Below the pieces are notes generated by a model that was given only the letters and a program-made list of their open reading frames with translations, was not told the DNA's origin and searched no databases. A stretch of DNA of 64,000 bases from Mycobacterium kubicae (GTDB lineage: Bacteria; Actinomycetota; Actinomycetes; Mycobacteriales; Mycobacteriaceae): contig NZ_CP065047.1 in the NCBI RefSeq assembly GCF_015689175.1, positions 3,906,001 through 3,970,000 on the forward strand, in the 5' to 3' direction. A program made the translations under genes and the position numbers. Below are positions 59,054 to 64,000 of this stretch, piece after piece; within the stretch, counting starts at the first letter, position 1, and every line of letters begins with the position of its first letter.

Positions 59054-60253
59054 TCAGACCCTGCCGTTGAGGATCAGGTTCCAGTACATCGCGGGCAGGG
59101 CGAAGCGGTCGAACGCCCACGCGCTGCGCCGCGGTTTGAGGGGGTCCACAAAGGACGGCAGGGAGGACGTCACCGCGCCCGAGCGGTCGAACTCCCCGGC
59201 GATCAGGCGGTGCGCGTCAGTCGCTATCGGCGCCACCGTGTAGCCGTCGTAATCGGTGAACTCCCCTGCGCTGCGGGCGGCCAGCAGATTGTCCACCAGG
59301 ATGGCCACCTGTCGTCGCAGCGCCCCGCCGGACGGGTCGGTGTCGACGGCGGCACCGTCACCGATCGCCCACACGTCGGCGTGGGTGCGGTGGCGAAATG
59401 TCTTGGGGTCGATGTCGACCAGCCCGTGTGCCTGGTCACCGGTGAGGCCGGACTCGGCGATCCATCCGGGTCCTCGAAACGGCGGCACCAGGTGGAGCAT
59501 GTCGTACGTCAAGTCTGCCGGGGCGCCGCCGGTCACGGTGATGCGGCGCTGGGCGGCATCCACGGCACTGACCGCGGCGCCCTGCAGCACTGCGACGTTG
59601 AGATCGGTCAGCATGCGGCCCAGTCGCTCGTCCAGGTCTGGTACACCCAGGAAACCTGCCCGGTCGACGACGAGGGTCATACTCACGTCACGTTGGTTGC
59701 GCTTCCAGTAGGCGGCGGCCAGGAACAGCGGTTTGACCGTGGTGCCTGTGCAGCTGACCGGGGGGCGCGGCACGGTGAACACGGCGTGTTGGCCGCTGCG
59801 CATCGATTGGACGAGTTGCCAGGTCTTTTCGGCGCGGTCGAGGTAGTTGCTCGCCACCGCTGGACTGTCGGCTGCGGCGTCGACGTCGGGCAGCGCGTCG
59901 TCGTCCGGAACCAGGCCGGCGCAGACGACGAGGTCGCGGTAGCGGTAGGTCGCGCCGGAGGCGCAGCGCACGGTGTGCTGCGCCGCGTCGACGGCGACCG
60001 CGGAATCCCGCAGCCAACGGCACTTCCGTGGGGTCACCGACCGCTGGGTACGCTCGGCACTGCGCATCGATGCCTGACCGCCGCCGACGTACGAGAGCAG
60101 CGGTCGGTAGGTGTGCACCTCCTGCGGTTCGATGACGGCGACGTTGGTGATTCCGCGCTTGATCAGGCGCGCGGCCGTGCTGATTCCGGCGTTGCCGCCA
60201 CCGATCACGAGCACATCGAACAGCCCGTCGGTGCGCGGGGTTGCTGCGGACAT
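59054..60253 (-). CDS. NAD(P)/FAD-dependent oxidoreductase (SQR-like)
   Basis: A 399-residue two-dinucleotide-binding flavoprotein: LVIGGGNAGISTAARL, then YRDLVVCAGL and HADVWAIGDGAAV. SQR-like text RPPVSCTGTTVKPLFLAA contains a Cys where sulphide:quinone reductases have a catalytic Cys. A second Cys partner is not evident (other Cys are in KCRWL, RCAS, VVCAG). The C-terminal hydrophobic region PAMYWNLILNGRV may touch the membrane. Quinone reduction is plausible; the substrate is uncertain. The upstream gap with the DUF2339 gene is 111 bases. Confidence 0.85.
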   Translation of the reverse strand: MSAATPRTDGLFDVLVIGGGNAGISTAARLIKRGITNVAVIEPQEVHTYRPLLSYVGGGQASMRSAERTQRSVTPRKCRWLRDSAVAVDAAQHTVRCASGATYRYRDLVVCAGLVPDDDALPDVDAAADSPAVASNYLDRAEKTWQLVQSMRSGQHAVFTVPRPPVSCTGTTVKPLFLAAAYWKRNQRDVSMTLVVDRAGFLGVPDLDERLGRMLTDLNVAVLQGAAVSAVDAAQRRITVTGGAPADLTYDMLHLVPPFRGPGWIAESGLTGDQAHGLVDIDPKTFRHRTHADVWAIGDGAAVDTDPSGGALRRQVAILVDNLLAARSAGEFTDYDGYTVAPIATDAHRLIAGEFDRSGAVTSSLPSFVDPLKPRRSAWAFDRFALPAMYWNLILNGRV

Positions 60254-60364
60254 CCTCAGAGCGTTACCCGGAAGACGCGGTCGTCAATCTGGGGCGGCAG
60301 CATCCGCGGCCGATTGGGTAGTCCTACTCATCCATTTTCCGGCGTTGCTCGGCAAGGTGGCACC

Positions 60365-62209
60365 ATGACCGAATCGCACCGTGCTGTCATCAGTCGACTT
60401 TCCGAAGAATTCGAGGCGTTGTCGCGTCAAATGTCGCGCGTGTCGGGCGAACTCACTCAGCTTGACCGCCTGTTTTCACAACAGCAGCCGGCCCCGCCTG
60501 CCGCCGCTCCCGCGCCCAGCCCGCCACCGCCACCGCCACCGCCACCGTACTTCGAGCAACACTGGCCTTACTGGACACCGCCGGCCGCCTATGCACCGCC
60601 GCGGTTCCCCGCTCCCGTCGAGCGACCCGCTCCCCCACCGGTCCAGCCGCCACCATCGACGCCGCGCGCTGCCCCGACGAACGACACCCCGTCCGGCTGG
60701 ATCGGCAAACTGCTCGCCGTCGCCGGGGTGGCCGTGACGCTCATCGGCGTGGTGTTGCTGCTCGTCTTGGCCGCGCAGGCCGGACTGCTTCGTCCCGAGA
60801 TCCGGGTAACCGGCGGCGTCGTGCTGTCCACGGCACTGATCGGCATGGCCGCCCGGTTGCGCCGGCGACCGGGTGGACGCATCGGCGCAATTGCCATGGC
60901 CGCCACGGGGATTGCCGCGGCGTATCTCGACGTCCTTGCCTTGACCACCATTTACCACTGGGTGTCGGCACCCGTGGGGCTCATACTCGCCGCGATAGTC
61001 GGCGGCGCCGGGCTGACGCTGGCCAGGCGGTGGGACTCTCAGGAGTTGGGGCTGCTGGTGCTGGTACCGCTGATCGCGTTGGCGCCAGTCGTCACCAAGG
61101 GCGTCGACCTGTTGTTGGTCTCCTTCATGCTGGCGCTGTCGGCCGCTGCTCTGCCGGTTCAGCTGGGCAAGGACTGGATCTGGATGCATGCCGCGCGGAT
61201 CGCGGCGACGACGCTGCCGATGCTAGCGGCTCTGGTGGCGCTCAGCCGCCACGACAACCCATGGCTGGTGGGCGGAGCATGTGGAGTTGCCGCCGTCCTG
61301 GCCATCGTCAGCGGTCTGATCCTGTTGCCTTCCACCGAGAATGCCGCGGCGCTGGCGTTACTGACTGCGATCGGCACGGTACCGGTCTTGGCAGCCGGAA
61401 TCTCGGTCGATCGGGCATTGTCCGCGGTCCTCGCGGCGGCGCTGGCCGCCGGCATGCTGGCCGTCGTCCTGGTCGGGGACCTGCCGCGAATCGTCGTTCA
61501 GGTCTGGTCCGGGCTGTCGGCGATCTCGGCGCTGATTGCCGTCACGGTTGCTTTCGACGGCCACGTCGCGGGCCCGGTGTTGTTGGCTCTGGCCGTCATC
61601 ATTGCCATCGTCGGCCAGCGTTCCAGCGAATCGCGCTGGGCAGCAGCAGGATTGGGCGTTGTAGGTGTTGGCTTCTGCTACGGCTACACCCCGCCCACAG
61701 CCCTCATGGCGGCGACCGTGTTGCCCACGCCAGTGGCGGTATCGACCCTGGCCTCCAGCGTGCTCGTCATCGCGTTCGCGATTCTGATGGCACGTGCCTG
61801 GCTCGGCGCGGGCCATCGCAGCCCCGACGCGGTCAAGACCGTCGGCGCGGTGGCGGGCGCGCTGGTGATCTACGCCGTCACGGCCTTCACCGTGACCGCC
61901 GGTGTACTTGTCGGCGGCACCAGCGGCGGCTTCTTGGCCGGCCATATGGCGGCGACGATCTGCTGGATCGCGATGGCGGCCGCGCTATTCCGCTACGCGC
62001 AGCGCCCGACCAGGCGGGTCAACCGCACGGCGCCGATCACCGCCGGGTTGGCGCTGACCGGGGCCGCCACGGCCAAGCTGTTCTTGTTCGACCTGGCGAC
62101 GCTGGACGGGATATTCCGCGTGGCGGTGTTCATCGTGGTTGGGCTGGTGCTGTTGAGCATGGGCGCCGGCTACGCCCGCAGCCTCGCCCAGCAGAGCCCC
62201 GCCAAGTAA
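60365..62209 (+). CDS. DUF2339 polytopic membrane protein
   Basis: A 614-residue protein: an N-terminal coiled coil (~1-38, MSRVSGELTQLDRLFSQQ), a Pro-rich region (~40-105, nine consecutive Pro) and then ~15 membrane helices of the DUF2339 type (GKLLAVAGVAVTLIGVVLLLVL..). ATG 60365 with AAGGTGG just upstream is the start; the same frame is open for 385 more codons through the antisense of the flavoprotein gene, which is not real. A transporter-like or envelope role is presumed. A 24-bp hairpin follows. Confidence 0.88.
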   Translation: MTESHRAVISRLSEEFEALSRQMSRVSGELTQLDRLFSQQQPAPPAAAPAPSPPPPPPPPPYFEQHWPYWTPPAAYAPPRFPAPVERPAPPPVQPPPSTPRAAPTNDTPSGWIGKLLAVAGVAVTLIGVVLLLVLAAQAGLLRPEIRVTGGVVLSTALIGMAARLRRRPGGRIGAIAMAATGIAAAYLDVLALTTIYHWVSAPVGLILAAIVGGAGLTLARRWDSQELGLLVLVPLIALAPVVTKGVDLLLVSFMLALSAAALPVQLGKDWIWMHAARIAATTLPMLAALVALSRHDNPWLVGGACGVAAVLAIVSGLILLPSTENAAALALLTAIGTVPVLAAGISVDRALSAVLAAALAAGMLAVVLVGDLPRIVVQVWSGLSAISALIAVTVAFDGHVAGPVLLALAVIIAIVGQRSSESRWAAAGLGVVGVGFCYGYTPPTALMAATVLPTPVAVSTLASSVLVIAFAILMARAWLGAGHRSPDAVKTVGAVAGALVIYAVTAFTVTAGVLVGGTSGGFLAGHMAATICWIAMAAALFRYAQRPTRRVNRTAPITAGLALTGAATAKLFLFDLATLDGIFRVAVFIVVGLVLLSMGAGYARSLAQQSPAK

Positions 62210-62210
62210 C

Positions 62211-62274
62211 CCGCGAGCAGACGCAGAATCGCACCAAAACGTGCCGTGCCGTGCGATTCTGCGTCTGCTCGCGG
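62211..62274. terminator. Perfect 24-bp hairpin between DUF2339 gene and acpS
   Basis: Arms 62211-62234 and 62251-62274 are exact reverse complements over 24 bp (starting CCGCGAGCAGACGC, ending GCGTCTGCTCGCGG) with a 16-base loop. The gene on each side is convergent (stops at 62209 and 62286), so it can terminate both. The arm sequence is of the kind seen as a dispersed intergenic palindrome in mycobacteria, by recollection. Confidence 0.85.
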
Positions 62275-62285
62275 ATATGGGTGAC

Positions 62286-62678
62286 CTAGGTGCTTTCGAG
62301 GATCGCGACCGCGGCCGCGGTGTCGCCTTCGTGGGTGAGCGACACGTGGATCGTCACGTTCGCCAAATGCTCAGCGACGGCCCCGCTCAACCGAACTCGG
62401 GGCCGGCCCCACATGTCGGTGACCACCTCGATGTCGCGGTGGATGTCCTCAGGCAGCACCGGCCGCTGCGCGAACCGCGACCCCGACCACGCCTTGATCA
62501 CCGCTTCCTTGGCGGCCCACCGGGCCGCCAGATGCCGCGCCGCCGACGAGCTCTTGTCCGAGGCGTCGCGGCGTTCACCGGGGGTGAACGTCTCGGCGAA
62601 CACGGTGCCGGGTTGGTCTACCTGCTCCGCGAAATCAGGTATGGAGACAACATCGATCCCCACGCCGACGATGCCCAT
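62286..62678 (-). CDS. acpS: Holo-[acyl-carrier-protein] synthase AcpS
   Basis: A 130-residue phosphopantetheinyl transferase: GVGIDVVSI (metal Asp), RWAAKEAVIKAW (Glu and Lys of the active site), VSLTHEGDTAAAV. It transfers 4'-phosphopantetheine from CoA to the ACP domain of FAS-I and to AcpM. Start ATG 62678 gives the family length; 13 upstream codons are unsupported. It lies 49 bases after the fas stop and is expected to be coexpressed. Confidence 0.95.
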   Translation of the reverse strand: MGIVGVGIDVVSIPDFAEQVDQPGTVFAETFTPGERRDASDKSSSAARHLAARWAAKEAVIKAWSGSRFAQRPVLPEDIHRDIEVVTDMWGRPRVRLSGAVAEHLANVTIHVSLTHEGDTAAAVAILEST

Positions 62679-62727
62679 GGCTGGCCAGGCTAGCTGACGA
62701 CCGAGCCGGGCGGGCAATCCGGCGACA

Positions 62728-64000
62728 TCATCGGACCGAGACGTCGTAGACGTCGCCGTCGCCGAGACGCGCGTTCGGATTGAGCAGCATGGCTGCCTCC
62801 TGCCGCTTCTCCGACGCGTCGTGGTCGAAGCGACGGTCCGGTGGCCGCTGGTACATCGGCGGTCCGCCGGCGATGGCCTTGACCAACCGGCGCTGACCGG
62901 CCAGCAAGCGCGCCTCGGCCCGACGCTGGTAGTCCTCGCGCTGGCCGGCGTCCAGTGAGGCGATGAACGCCTGCGGGTGCACCAGCGCCACGAGCCCGGA
63001 CACGTGACCGAATCCCAGGCTGGTCACCAACCCGGCCTTGAGCGGGAACTTGTCGCCGAGCCGCAACGTGTCCCGGACCCACACGAAGTGGGCCGACCCG
63101 GCGAGCTCGTCGTCGACGCAATCCAAGCTGCGGTTGGGCGGGATGACACCGTCGCGCAGCATCTGGCACAGGCCCATCATCTGGAAGACCGCCGCGCCGC
63201 CCTTGGCGTGCCCGGTGAGGCTCTTCTGCGACACGATGAACAACGGCGCGCCCTGGGAGCGGCCCATCGAGTCGGCCAGCCGCTCGTGCAGCTCGGTCTC
63301 GTTGGGATCGTTGGCCAGCGTGGAGGTGTCGTGCTTGGAGATCACCGCGACGTCGTCGGGGGTGACGCCCACCTTGGCCAGCGCGCGCGCCAGCGGAGAA
63401 TCCTTGCCGCCGCGGCCCGCGCCCAATGCGCCGAGTCCGGGCGCCGGGATGGAGGTGTGCACACCGTCGGCGAAGGACTGCGCGTAGGCCACCACCGCGA
63501 GCACCGGCAACCCCATCTTGAGCGCCAGGTCACCGCGGGCCAGCAGGATGGTCCCGCCGCCCTGTGCTTCGACGAAGCCCAGGCGCCGGCGGTCGTTGGG
63601 GCGGGAGAACTTCGAGTCGTGAATACCCCGGCCGCGCATCATGCCGGTGTCGGCGGTGGCGGCCATGTCACCGAAGCCGATGATGGCCTCGAGCGTCAGG
63701 TCGTCCAGCCCGCCGGTCACCACCAATTCGGCCTTGCCCAGCCGGATCTTGTCCACGCCCTCCTCGACCGATACCGCCGCGGTGGCGCAAGCCGCCACCG
63801 GGTGGATCATCGAGCCGTAACTACCGACGTAGGACTGAATAACATGCGCGGCAACAACATTCGGCAGCACTTCCTGCAAGATGTCGTTCGGCTTGTTCCG
63901 GCCCAGCAAGTTGCCGTGGTACATGGTCTGCATCGAGGTCATGCCACCCATACCGGTGCCCTGAGTGCTGGCGACCAAACTGGGGTGCACGTAGCGCATG
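62728..64000 (-). CDS. fas: Type I fatty acid synthase, C-terminal ketosynthase part (cut by window edge)
   Basis: The visible ~424 residues are the 3' end of the ~3000-residue multifunctional FAS-I; the start lies beyond 64000. The ketosynthase active-site Cys is in HPVAACATAAVSVEEG, and the two His are in SKHDTSTLANDPNE and SLTGHAKGGAAVFQ. It makes C16-C26 acyl-CoAs for phospholipids and mycolates. The tail ends LGDGDVYDVSVR. Its ACP domain is the substrate of the neighbouring AcpS. Confidence 0.97.
   Translation of the reverse strand, partial: MRYVHPSLVASTQGTGMGGMTSMQTMYHGNLLGRNKPNDILQEVLPNVVAAHVIQSYVGSYGSMIHPVAACATAAVSVEEGVDKIRLGKAELVVTGGLDDLTLEAIIGFGDMAATADTGMMRGRGIHDSKFSRPNDRRRLGFVEAQGGGTILLARGDLALKMGLPVLAVVAYAQSFADGVHTSIPAPGLGALGAGRGGKDSPLARALAKVGVTPDDVAVISKHDTSTLANDPNETELHERLADSMGRSQGAPLFIVSQKSLTGHAKGGAAVFQMMGLCQMLRDGVIPPNRSLDCVDDELAGSAHFVWVRDTLRLGDKFPLKAGLVTSLGFGHVSGLVALVHPQAFIASLDAGQREDYQRRAEARLLAGQRRLVKAIAGGPPMYQRPPDRRFDHDASEKRQEAAMLLNPNARLGDGDVYDVSVR

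Noticed and set aside
59210..60364. 385-codon N-terminal extension of the DUF2339 protein
   Set aside because: It runs antisense through the flavoprotein gene; coiled coil and membrane helices begin after ATG 60365, which has its own SD.

Overview
The window is GC-rich actinobacterial DNA, and its gene order identifies it as Mycobacterium. From memory of the M. tuberculosis H37Rv map, the conserved backbone runs in the order Rv2469c to Rv2524c: HNH endonuclease, glbO, aglA, a thioesterase, gdh, ettA, an ssb-like gene, plsB2, plsC, a WS/DGAT gene, lipQ, echA14, citE, a maoC-like gene, fadE19, accA1, accD1, scoB, scoA, a TetR gene, orn, tRNA-His, ldtB, tRNA-Lys, bcp, acpS and the 3' end of fas. 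No IS element, CRISPR array or prophage was recognised. The species cannot be fixed from this window alone.

Region by region. 1-4.5 kb: HNH endonuclease (partial), truncated haemoglobin plus GH13 glucosidase, an FAD-type oxidoreductase and a hypothetical/thioesterase pair. 4.5-11.7 kb: large NAD-type glutamate dehydrogenase, ABC-F factor EttA and a second SSB. 11.9-21 kb: a lipid block of acyltransferases PlsB2 and PlsC, a WS/DGAT protein and esterase LipQ, preceded by a CopD/CtaG-like membrane protein. 21-31.9 kb: an accessory stretch after a tRNA-Arg gene, holding a secreted CAP protein, an AbrB-type membrane protein, a large alpha/beta hydrolase, an MMPL transporter fused to an FHA domain, a TauD-type dioxygenase, an EBP/EXPERA-like membrane protein, an IclR regulator and an NTF2-like protein. 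Three promoters in this stretch share a direct repeat of 11-bp period (CCAAGR-N5-CCAAGR), which suggests one regulon.

32-42 kb: echA14, then a tightly coupled leucine/branched-acyl catabolic operon (scoA-scoB-accD1-accA1-fadE19-maoC-citE). It ends in a class III nucleotide cyclase gene where M. tuberculosis has bkdABC. A divergent TetR gene controls it, with two visible operator palindromes between the divergent genes. 42-50 kb: envelope and housekeeping genes (Rv2507-like protein, MFS transporter, SDR, HerA-like ATPase, orn, tRNA-His, a cysteine-rich secreted protein, L,D-transpeptidase LdtB, tRNA-Lys), broken by a tandem repeat array and two gene-relic zones. 50-54.5 kb: an accessory insert with an SsuABC-type ABC operon. 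54.5-64 kb: a DUF3618 protein, Bcp plus a DUF3060 protein, an M20 peptidase, a two-component system, an SQR-like flavoprotein, a DUF2339 membrane protein, AcpS and FAS-I.

Many genes overlap by 4 bases (ATGA or GTGA), so translational coupling is the dominant operon style. The most interesting unexplained material is the 22-31 kb locus (MMPL-FHA fusion, EBP-like protein and shared direct repeats).
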